A stretch of DNA of 64,000 nt, taken from the NCBI GenBank assembly GCA_963402885.1, contig OY727103.1:1118501-1182500 (forward strand), written 5' to 3'. The position numbers were made by a program, and so were the translations under genes. The notes beneath the pieces are model-generated. The model saw only the letters and a program-made list of their open reading frames with translations. It made no database searches and was not told the DNA's origin. Origin of the DNA: Antedon bifida (lineage: Eukaryota; Echinodermata; Crinoidea; Comatulida; Antedonidae). This document shows, piece by piece, positions 1-9,541 of the stretch; positions within the stretch are counted from its first letter, which is position 1, and each line of letters starts with the position of its first letter.

Positions 1-355
1 TTTAGAACTTAGCTGCCTATAAGGGGCAATTTAGAACTTAGCTGCCTATAAGGGGCAATTTAGAACTTAGCTGCCTGTAAGGGGCAATTAAAAACTGAGC
101 TGCCTGTAAGGGGCAATTTAAAACTTAGCTGCCTGTAAGGGCCAATTTAAAACCTAGCTGCCTGTAAGGGGCAATTTAAAACTGAGCTGCCTGTAAGGGG
201 CAATTTAGAACCTAGCTGCCTGTAAGGGAAAATTTAAAACTTAGGTGCCTGTAATGGGAAATTTAAAACTTAGCTGTCTGTATGGGGTAATTTAAAACTT
301 AGCTGCCTGTAAGGGAAAATTTAAAACTTAGGTGCCTGTAAGGGGAAATTTAAAA
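1..355. repeat. 30-bp minisatellite, about 12 copies
   Basis: A 30-bp unit containing ttagctgcctgtaaggggca repeats head to tail from the first base of the window, so the array probably continues to the left. Copies differ at a few positions (tagaac/taaaac, cctata/cctgta, gggg/ggga) and become more divergent towards 355. No reading frame is conserved. Confidence 0.9.
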
Positions 356-2496
356 ACCTTTTTAGTGGCTGATTTGAGTTTTATCTCTTTTTATTAACTT
401 AAACTAAAGATTAGATAATGTTACATTTTTTGTTGCAAATATAATAAAAACAATTTATAAATATATTATATAAATGCATATTTTAATTTATTTTGGTCAA
501 CACAAATTCAAGGAGAAGCCAATAATGTAATTAAACATTAAATATAAATAATTATTAATAGAGTATAATATAAAGCATCATTCATCATTCAAGTATATTT
601 TCTACCAAAACAAACAATAATAAATTAAATAGCTAGGAATAATTATTGTAAAACGCCTTTATATTTAAGTAATATTAAAGAAATATATTAATACAGATTT
701 TATTTTCCTTGAATTTAATTGAAGATTTAATTAGGATACGCCAGATAGGCAGAAAATGTAAACTCAAGCTAAGTAATGCAATTTATACACAATTTAAACA
801 AACTTACTGTTTTTTTGCTAGTTCAATTTAATAACTAAATACATTTAGATGTATTTTTAATGTTAGGTATTTAAATAGAAGTCTTCTAATATTGTTTTGA
901 TATTTATTAATATTAATCAGAATTTTAAGCAATGCTGTTGTATGTGGTTGTCTAACCTATCGGCATAGATACTCCTAACTTAACCCTCCCAATGTACTAT
1001 AACTTCATTTAAGATATCTTCATAATAGGTAAAATATAAATAATACAAACTTTAGGTCTATTTAATTTTGTTTACTCATAAACAAGTATATTTTGCAAGT
1101 TAGGTAATTGTAATATTTCCCAATTATTTTTATTTGGTAAATTTTATAAATATATGTAAAACTTAGTAAATTAATAGTAATAAATAATAAATTACTGTAT
1201 TTAATATATCAAAATAATTTGTAGTATTAACACTAAACTTAGTAGTTGTGTGTACAATTTAATATTCCTTTAAAAAAGTGTCTTTGTAAACAATAGAGAT
1301 AAAGCTATTTTACTAATTAATTAATTAATATAATTTAATCATTTAGACTTAGTATTTGTGTACAACTTAATGTATACATAATTAATTACATTGCATCTAA
1401 TATTAAGTGTCACTTAATAGTTTGTTTTGGTTGAGTTTATACATACAATAATCTACACAGTGAACACAACATACACACAGTTTTGTTACTACAAACATTA
1501 AGAATTAGAAAAAAATAAACAAACTTGCACTAAAATAAAAAAATGGCTTCTCTTAATTTAAGATAGGAATAGTTGGTACCTTATCTGAAGGGTAATAAGT
1601 CGGGCAGTATAACAATTACACTGTGCTGTCCTGAAAACGAAGTCGTTGGGTTTGGTATTACCAGAGAGTCAACCTTATTAAATTATTTAATCCAAATTTA
1701 TGTACTGCACAATTTGTTTTCTTGAGCTAATATAGGCATAAAAATTATTGTCTAATTTTCTGACACCAGTTTGGCTTTATTTTCCACAACAAAAGAATGG
1801 GTGCGTTTGTGTCGTGCGAAGCTATGTCAAGCTTCGTTCAACATAAATGCGTCTAGTTTGATGTTTTGGGAATTTAGTCTTAGGACCTCTTACCTTTTGA
1901 ACTGTAAATATTAATATGCAATGTAACCTTCTTTTTATGTTTAAAATAATATAGTTGAATGTATTCCAAAATTGGTCAAATTTCTTTATTATTCATAGAT
2001 TTTTTAATGTCAAAATTCTTTTATTAATCATGTCTGTAATCAAGTTTGTTAAATATATTTTTTTAATATCCAAATTTTAATATAAACATATATTCAACTA
2101 TTAATTCCTATGCTCAAATAGCATATCACTCCACTCCTGAGGACGTCCGGTGTGCCCAGGGCGATTCCCTCATGTGTCAGCGTCCCTGCATTGGAGTATT
2201 GGGTTCTCACTTGTGTTTGGTCTTTCTGTAGTTTACATTGAACTTTAATCATGTCGATTGAAACTTGTGTCTATGACTTTCTAGATGTCTTAGAGCATTC
2301 TTGTTGCTTGGCGATTGTGGCTGACATGACTTGGGGGACATATTCACTGTGTAGTTGAGTGGGTTAACTCATTGGCGTAGTGGGGCACATAGGGGGTGTT
2401 GCAGAGAGGTGCATTTTTTTTTTGGCTCGAACAAATAAACACCAACACACAACGTATATTTGTTTGTCTTTTATTAAAGTGGCTGACCTCCAACCG
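356..2496. other. AT-rich intergenic DNA, no gene seen
   Basis: Mostly A/T-rich sequence with many TTAA and TTTA runs and no convincing coding frame. A small GC-richer island at about 2130-2330 carries a short open frame on the minus strand, treated under findings. A 7-bp-stem hairpin (cgaagct/agcttcg) lies near 1818-1837. Nothing else could be assigned. Confidence 0.6.
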
Positions 2497-3122
2497 CCAG
2501 AGGGCGCCCTTCACTTTTCAAAAGCGCCCTCTATGTTGTAGATAGCAGTTTGAAGGGCGCCCTCATCAAATAAAAAAATTGGCGTAGGGGCCCCTTACAG
2601 AGGCCATTTAAAACCAGATGAGGGCGCTCTCCATCCAAACAATATAGAGGGCGCACTCGGAATAAAAACGCCCTCTATATTGTAGCAGGTAGTCTGAAGA
2701 CGCCCTCATCAATCAAAAAAAATTTGCGTAGGAGTCCCTTACAGAAGCAATTTCAACCAGATGAGGGCGCTCTTTATGCAAACAATATAGAGGGCGCACT
2801 CGGAATAAAAACGCCCTCTATATTGTAGCCAGTATTCTGAAAGCGGCCTCACCAAGCAAAAAAAAAAATTTGCGTAGAAGTCCCTTACAGAAGCCATTTC
2901 CAACCAGATGAGGGCGCTCTCCATGCCAACAACAATATAGAGGGCGCACTAGAAAAACGCCCTCATAATCTAAAAAAAATAATTGCCGCAGCGGTCAGTT
3001 TCCCATTAAATGAGGGCGCACTTGATACAGAACGCCCTCAGTTAACACAAACGATAGTATCACTTTTTTTTTTTAAAGATCAAATGAGGGCGCTTTTTAA
3101 ACTAGTAGTATAGAGGGCGTCC
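2497..3122. repeat. ~143-bp tandem array rich in GAGGGCG motifs
   Basis: A unit of about 142-146 bp is repeated three to four times and fades into partial copies by 3122. Each unit holds gatgagggcgctct, then caatatagagggcgcact, then the inverted form acgccctctatattgtag, so units contain internal inverted repeats able to fold. A short A-run and gcgtag...cccttacag follow. GC content is well above the flanks. The open frames inside it are by-products of the repeat. Confidence 0.85.
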
Positions 3123-4151
3123 AGTGGAGGAAAAAGTAATCAATCCACATACCTGTATCTTAGCCTTCTTTCTGGCTGCCAGTACAGTAACTTTTTAAAA
3201 ACTTACCTTTACAAATACGCCTATCACTCTATCATAATTAATAACAATATGCCTACCACTAACATTAACTAAATCCTAGAAATATCTTAAAATATATTAT
3301 GCTAACAAGATTAAACAGTTTTAATAGATTATTTAGAAAATAATAAAATGTGAAATCAGATAAAATAAAGTATATATATGCCTACCAGACTAATTAAAAT
3401 ACAGCATAGAAAATAATAAATGTGAAATCAGATGATAAAATAAAGTACAGGTATATATATATGCCTACTTATAAAATACAAATCATTATTGAACAAAAAA
3501 TAAATGCAAAATTGATGCAATGCTGAAATTCATATGCCTATCACTAATATATGCCTATACTATAACTTAAATAAAGTGAAAAAATAGACACAACACAGAG
3601 ATCAACTTTATTGAGGTTGGGACTAGTTATAAATATAATGGCAATCAGACCGAGCAGCTGGATCGCGGATGATAATAATGGATATATACAGTATACAATA
3701 TTCAGTGAAACACCCTGTACTAAAGTACAGGTTTTCCAACTGTCACATGAAGTTTAAACTCGGTCAAAGAAAGCTATATTCTGGCGCAGCTAGCGACATT
3801 TTTTATACATGATCGCGAAAATGTATCTTTCACTTCAAAGGATATGAAATCAAGTTTCCATTTCTGTTTCAACTGAAAGATATAAAATATAATAATTTAG
3901 TGAAATATTAGATAATTTTTTGTTTTTCTGCTCCTTTTGTTTTACTTTGTATATTCACACCTAATTTTTTTTTTAGTGTCAGCAATATAGTATTTTTAAT
4001 ACTTTATTTAAAGTACAGCCATGCATACATCACCAGATGTTTTATGCAAATTGTATGTAAATTGTAACTTTGCATACTTGAGCATTGTTAGTTCATTTGG
4101 CATTTATTTCTTGTTGTTCCACAGCATGGAAGCCTAGTACAATGTTTTACA
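3123..4151. other. AT-rich intergenic DNA, no gene seen
   Basis: No coding frame is supported. A short near-duplication around agaaaataataaa(a)tgtgaaatcaga occurs at about 3336 and 3410. An 18-bp palindrome (cctgtactaaagtacagg) lies near 3713. The rest is A/T-rich. Confidence 0.5.
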
Positions 4152-4340
4152 GGAGCTGACTCAAGCCTGCATGGAGAGAGGCTAAGTTACTAAGCCTGGA
4201 GCTGACTCAAGCCTGCATGGAGAGAGGCTAAGTTACTAAGCTTAGAGCTGACACAAGCCTGCATTGTGGGGCTTACTGAACCTGGTGCTGACTCAAGCCT
4301 GCATTGAGGGGCTTACTGAGCCTGGAGCTGACTCAAGTCT
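4152..4340. repeat. ~40-47-bp tandem repeat, about 4.5 copies
   Basis: Copies start with ggagctgactcaagcctgca. The first two are 47 bp and almost identical (gagagaggctaagttactaagc). The next two are shorter, with ggggcttactga in place of the longer middle. The last copy is truncated. Confidence 0.85.
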
Positions 4341-5435
4341 AGTCTTACTTAGAAGCTTGTCTACAGTTGATTCCAGCAATGAGAGACAGAAGGTGAGTCA
4401 AAATAAGAAATGTAGTAGACTGTAGTAGTTTACTATAGCTAGTAAACTTTTAGAGATCTATAGGGATTTATTTTTACCCCAGTAAGATTTTGTGATATAC
4501 TTCAAGCACATGCTAGCATCATGTAATTTTTTCTGCAATTTCATTAGTTAAAAATTGCAGAATAATGATACTAATCACACAATTTGCGTCAAATGCAGCG
4601 GGCACTGTCGGACACGTTGTGTTTTTGACAAACTTAGGCTGGGTGGAAAATGTGTTGTAATAATTATCAAGTGTCGCAGGCCTAATGGTAAATCATTGAA
4701 CTGTAAATTACCTTAATGTGTACCTGCAACAGCTAACTTGTGAAGTTATCATCAATTCTTTAGATGGAGTTTCTGCAAAATATAGAGGAAAATAATTGTA
4801 TACATTCTGTTTGCTGTGAATCTGCAATGCAGCAATTTTATTCACAAAGAATTTAATTTATATAAAAAAAATTGTATAAATTCTACATCTGGCACATCCA
4901 ACACAGAGGGCAAATCTTGCGCATCATACAGATGTTCAGAAAAAAATTAACCACATTTTTAAAGAAACAATAACATAGACCTATGTTATTAAATAATTTA
5001 CTATATATATATAACACAAGTTATCCTATGCGATATAGCACAGGAACACTATTCCCTGATTATGAAATAGAGGGTGCTATATTGGCCACTGAAAATGTTG
5101 GCAGTTTTAATGGCCTGTGCACTAGTATTGGAGGGTTTGTAATTAATCATGTTGATTAAAACAACTTGCTAAATTGCTGTGGAACAACATTTTTAATTAA
5201 AAAAACAAAACAAATTGTAAACTATATTTTATAAAATTCAACTTACCATTGATTTTAAGTTTCTGCAATTTCTTTTTTCTATAAACGGTGATTCGAAAAT
5301 ATTTAGGTCAAAAACTGAGGTTGAATGTCGACATAGTTCCTGCAAGATAAAGAGAAAATAGAAATCAGAACATGTATCTAATTGTCATGTTACTAATATC
5401 ATTATGTTTTTTTAAAAAATAGAATGGACATGGTC

Positions 5436-5900
5436 AAGCACCGCAGTAAGTGGGCGGGTAGCAATTAGTACAAGGCCAGCATGTGGATACCTCAATAAAT
5501 ATGACGTACCAGACCGCTCTGCAGCGACACCTGTGCCCATCATAGACCACACTCTGGTTGGTACCATCATCTATCTATTCTGACAAATGGGCTGCATATA
5601 AGAGTGATGGGGATCTTCCCAGGATTGCGGATCATCGAACCATGAACCATTCCCGTCATTTGTTAAATCCAGGAGACAGGACCCACACCTAAAATGTGGA
5701 GTCTTATTTTGGAACAAAGTGATGGCCAAGCTAAAGGCAATGAGGGGAGTGAAAGAGAATGGTGGCTCAGTGAATATCTGGATGAACTCATGTGGAGTTT
5801 TCACAATATTAGACGCTATATAAATCCAGGATATTATTATTTTGGGAAAAACTTTAATCAAGCATTGCTTGATGATATCACCGAAATGTATCAAGTTTAA
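5436..5900 (+). pseudogene. Decayed Merlin/IS1595-like (ISXO2-type) DDE transposase
   Basis: Reading across three shifting frames gives the conserved core of the IS1595-like transposase domain used by animal Merlin DNA transposons. VPDRSAATPVPII lies near 5506, SDKWAAYKSDGDLPRI near 5578, then DHRTMNHSRH and NPGDRTHT, a stop where the family usually has Gln, and NVE at about 5690. The final open stretch (5694-5900) reads LSEYLDELMW near its middle, the usual end of the domain. The second catalytic Asp (SDKW) and the Glu (NVE) are visible; the first Asp is not. At least two frameshifts and several stops mark a dead copy. A Cys-rich stretch at about 4588-4710 might be its zinc-binding N-terminus, but this is weak. 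No terminal inverted repeats were identified. Confidence 0.75.
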
Positions 5901-6120
5901 ATCATTTTAATGTTTATTAATAAATTAATAATAATTTGTATTTTAATTTTTTATTATTAAGTAAAATTTATTTTTAAAATTAATAAAAAAATAATAAGGA
6001 TGATAAAATGATTTTTCAAATGTTTATGTTGAGGATTGTAGGGTAGGCTAGGCCTATAAATATAAAATGTGTAATATAAATATTTAAGACATTTATTTTA
6101 AACTTATGCATGTACATGGT
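5901..6120. other. AT-rich spacer
   Basis: Very A/T-rich sequence with ATTAATAAATTAATAAT-like runs directly after the transposase remnant. No gene is visible. Confidence 0.5.
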
Positions 6121-6186
6121 GGGTGAATGTTAGTTAGGCTACCTACTAGTTCTAGGCCTAGTAGGTAGCCTAACTAGCATTCACCC
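6121..6186. repeat. 66-bp near-perfect palindrome
   Basis: A left arm of 29 nt at 6121-6149 (starting gggtgaatgttagttaggct) is matched by an inverted right arm at 6158-6186 with one mismatch, around an 8-nt centre (ttctaggc). The arms are made of GGCTACCTACTAG-type words that are common in this region. It could be a small foldback transposon or a local inversion-duplication. Confidence 0.85.
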
Positions 6187-7035
6187 GCTGAGCGGCGGTG
6201 ATGTTGAGTGACCGCGAAGTTAGGTGTGAAAGTACAGTAGTGCCAGCACCCCTACTTTTTATAATGGATTAATCCTATATGAAAATATACGGAACCAATC
6301 AAGTACAAATTAAAAACCACTTAAAAAATGGATTCGCTACTGCTAAAATATAAGGAATTCTGTTAGCCCTAGGCTAAAGATAGCACCGAATTTTCACAGA
6401 AATAATCGCTTTCTTTTATATATGATCAATAGAAAATTATATTTAACTGTTATTTTTATATAAAACTATGATTAATTTACAAATTTCAAATTAAAAATGT
6501 CCGATTTTAATGGATTTTAAAATAGAAATAATCTCACCAACGCCATCTCGTATTTACCACGCAGAAAAAGTGTCACGTGACTGTCCAGTATCTAGAAGAA
6601 AAAACGGATAAATGAATGCTAGAATTCATAATTTACCAGTAAATAAATCATTGGCACTATATGAAAATGTAATATGTTTGGTCGCATTCATTATTTAAAT
6701 GATTTTTATACAAACTTGTACCGTCGGCGCCCTCATTTGAAAATAATGACACCCATTCGATGGGCGTAGTAGTAGACTAGGACTACACACACTGCATGCT
6801 ATCGAAAATGCAAGGGCCTAGCAAAGCACCTGTTTTATTTTAATTAAACTGAGTCTACTTATGTCACAATAATTTTTCAGGACTCTTAAAGACGTATATT
6901 ATATATATACTATGTGTAGTCTCAAATTAGTAGGCTTATATACTTACTTTTATTATCTTTTTGATGGTGGAAAAAAGTCAAGCAGCAGAGAAGAAGAAAC
7001 GAAATCAGCGCAGACGATCGAAAATCAGAAAAATC
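6187..7035. other. Intergenic DNA upstream of the UPF2 promoter
   Basis: No coding frame is supported. A CACGTG E-box lies near 6573, and a ggcgccctc word like those of the array at 2497 occurs at about 6725. A possible minus-strand first exon with a donor read from acttac at 6942-6947 would make the promoter at 7040-7130 bidirectional, but this is unproved. Confidence 0.4.
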
Positions 7036-7039
7036 CCGT

Positions 7040-7130
7040 GATCTGATTGGTCAATAGTCAGAAAGAGACTTCGGATCCACTCGTTTAGTATCCGATCCGA
7101 TTTTTGTCGGAGTTGCGCACGCGCAATACG
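7040..7130 (+). promoter_or_regulatory. Probable UPF2 promoter: CCAAT box and NRF-1 site
   Basis: An inverted CCAAT box (ctgattggtcaat, ATTGG at 7046-7050) lies about 65 bp upstream of a perfect palindromic NRF-1 site, TGCGCACGCGCA at 7114-7125. This pairing is typical of TATA-less housekeeping promoters. Candidate splice donors follow (aaa|gtaagg at 7164 and ctg|gtaaga at 7616), and an acceptor (taattgcag) precedes 7977, so at least one non-coding first exon is likely. The exact start of transcription cannot be read from sequence. Confidence 0.6.
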
Positions 7131-7659
7131 TGTTATCATTTTCTTGTTTGTTTTTGTTTTAAAGTAAGGTTCTTTTGGTTATTAATAAGTTTGTGTGTTT
7201 TTGTACTATTTTTATTAAAAAATAAAATGCATTACATCTTCCAAAAATGAATTTTTGTCGGAACTTAGATGTCAAAATATTGACGTTGATGGCGCTCTTT
7301 TTTATTTATTATTGTGACTACTGACGCGTGAACAGGTACGGGTCATATTAATTTACGCCCGGTATCGCCCGGTAGGTATTTATGATATAAAATGTTATCA
7401 GGTACATGCTAACATTTAATTTGATTTTATTGTGATATTTAATTGTACGTTTTATAAATGTTTAATGTTAAAAACTGTCAAAATACTAACAGTATTCGGT
7501 TTATTATTCCAATATTGAAGACCGCCCTCTGTGATAAGTGATGTTTTGTGGAGTGACGAATAAAAAGTTTAACAATAATATTTATTTATAAATAACTGAT
7601 TTTAAGTTGTTTCTGGTAAGAAAGCATAGATAAGAGTTAAATTTCCCACTACGTCTAGG

Positions 7660-7915
7660 CCTAGAGCATGTTAATATTTACATGTACTAGCCTAGTTAGG
7701 CTGGCCCTCTCTAACCTAGCTAGGCCCTCTAGCCTAGGCCCTAGGACTAGGCCTATATTTTTAGTAGTAGGGCCTACCTAGCCTACTAGGCCTACTTTAA
7801 ACTTAGCCTAGCTAGGCCTAGAGGTTACAACAAGTAGGAGGAGGAGTAACCTGCTGCTGGCCTATCTCCCTCCACCAGTAGACAGGGGATAGCCTAGATA
7901 GCCTAGCTAGGCCCT
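7660..7915. repeat. TAGGCCTAG-rich low-complexity tract
   Basis: This tract is packed with overlapping CTAG, AGGCCT and TAGCCTAG words in both orientations (for example tagcctaggccctaggacta). It lies in the presumed first intron of UPF2. No fixed period is seen, so it looks like cryptic simple sequence rather than an array. Confidence 0.6.
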
Positions 7916-7976
7916 ACTAGGGGTTTATAAATCATTATTTTGTTAAAAAGTTTTCTTGACAATTTTTTAATTGCAG

Positions 7977-8058
7977 AATGACAAAAAAAGAGAAAGAACA
8001 GTGTAAAGACTAAGGTGAAAGATTTTTAATGAATGAAAAAGGAAAAATGTACTGAAAC
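7977..8058 (+). promoter_or_regulatory. UPF2 5' leader with short upstream ORFs
   Basis: The leader following the acceptor at 7976 has an upstream ORF of 11 codons plus stop (7978-8013, MTKKEKEQCKD). A second starts at 8029 (8 codons, stop at 8053-8055). A third ATG at 8033, in another frame, overlaps the main start and ends near 8103. The main ATG at 8059 has the better context (A at -3, G at +4). Such uORFs can limit translation and can make an mRNA sensitive to nonsense-mediated decay, which would be apt for an NMD factor. That effect is inferred. Confidence 0.55.
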
Positions 8059-9541
8059 ATGGATAAGGATGAAAAAGAAAAGGTTGAAGATGACTTGGGC
8101 CTAGTTGTTGAGCACGAAAGTGAAAAACCTTGTAGAGGTCCAGATCAAAAAGAAAATAAAGAAGTGCAGGTGACCGAAAACACGACAGAGCTTGTAGATG
8201 ATGGAAGTAAAAAGGAAGATGAAACTGTGATGACAAAAGACCCAATAATTCTGACTCATGTCAAAGATTCTGAAGTAGAATGCAGCACAAAGAGTACTCC
8301 AAAAGATGTTGTCAATGATGTCATTGACAAAAAAGACATTAACAGTACCAATGATGTTGGAGAACAACATGAGGCTGTAACAATACCAGCAGATGAGAAA
8401 ACAATAGATGACAACATATCCTCTGGATTGTGTGAAGAGGGGGGTGCTGAAGTATATATTCCACTAAAGAGTGCAACCCCTATCAGCCCATCAGAATTGA
8501 GTTCTTTTAGTGATGAACCCTCACCCATACCTTCAAACTCACCAGATACACTGAACGCAAACAACAATGCTAAGTTTCGCCAGAACCAGACCACAGTTAT
8601 AGAACCAGTGAAAACAGTCATAGTTCCTAGAAGTTTACCCGTTACTCAACCTGTTAGTGAAATCAAAGCTTCACTTGGTAAAGACACCAAGGGAAAGAGC
8701 CCTAAAAGCTATTCAGCTCAAAGATCTGAGAGGCCTGCACGGGGGAGTCGCAGCACTCGTAACGATGACGATAAAGGACCAGCTAAGGGAGATGCCGATA
8801 AAGCGGGCTTAGCTAGCAAGCAAGAATATAAGACTAAACATTTTGGAAGAAAGGATAAAAGTCCTTCAAGAGATCTCGCAAAAGATACCGGAAAGAAGAC
8901 CGAAGTATTCAGTAAAGAAAACAGAAGAAGTGATAACAGAAAAAAAGATGTTGCTATGAAAGAGGAGAATGAGAAAAAGAAAAGTGATATTAAACAAACA
9001 AAGCAAACATCTAGTAAATCTGATACTAAGGTGGTAGGAAGAAAAGAAGGAAACAAGGATAAGAATGAACCAGTTGACAAGATTGCCAGCCAAACCAAAC
9101 CTCCACCAAATGAAGAAATTAAAGTAAGTTGTGTAGCATTCAATTTTGAATTAATTTCAGTTTGTTGGGTTGGTTTCTTAATTTTCTGTTTCAATTTGAA
9201 TAAATAAATATAAATAAAATTATGCACAAGTGTATTTGGTTAATTAATGATTAATTAACAGTCTAATTTAATTATTTGTGTAGGAAGAGGAAGAACCTGT
9301 AGATGCAAAAAAGAAAGAAGAAGAAGATGCCAGATTAAGAGAAGAGGAAGAACAGGTAGGTTGTTCTCAGGAGGGATAAGCAGTTTTGTAATAATTGTTT
9401 ACCATTAGATGGAAAACTTGTTAGGTAATACAGTCATGTTTGTTTTCTCTTGTTAGAAACAAGCTAAAGAAATTGAAACAGAAGTAAAAGAAAGGATTAA
9501 AAATAAAATGAGAATGAGAGAAGAAAACTTGAAGGCAGCAG
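8059..9541 (+). CDS. UPF2: UPF2 exons 1-3: charged, disordered N-terminal region
   Basis: The exons are 8059-9123, 9284-9355 and 9457-9541. Exon 1 alone codes for 355 residues, highly charged and rich in Lys, Glu, Ser and Thr, with many SPS/KSP-type motifs and basic KKK clusters; it looks disordered. Exons 2-3 give a Glu/Lys-rich coiled-coil-like helix (EEEEPVDAKKKEEEDARLRE). In vertebrate UPF2 the equivalent region is much shorter and carries nuclear localisation signals and phosphosites; no specific motif can be equated here. Open frame past 9123 runs into the intron and is not coding. Confidence 0.85.

Noticed and set aside
2739-2924. 61-codon minus-strand frame
   Set aside because: It falls inside the ~143-bp array and is a product of the repeat unit.
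5571-5894. 107-codon minus-strand open frame
   Set aside because: It lies antisense to the transposase remnant, whose motifs read clearly on the plus strand.
8101-9227. Several long minus-strand open frames opposite UPF2 exon 1
   Set aside because: They are antisense shadows of a Lys/Glu-rich coding exon (giving Phe/Leu/Ser-rich text), with no splice or family support.
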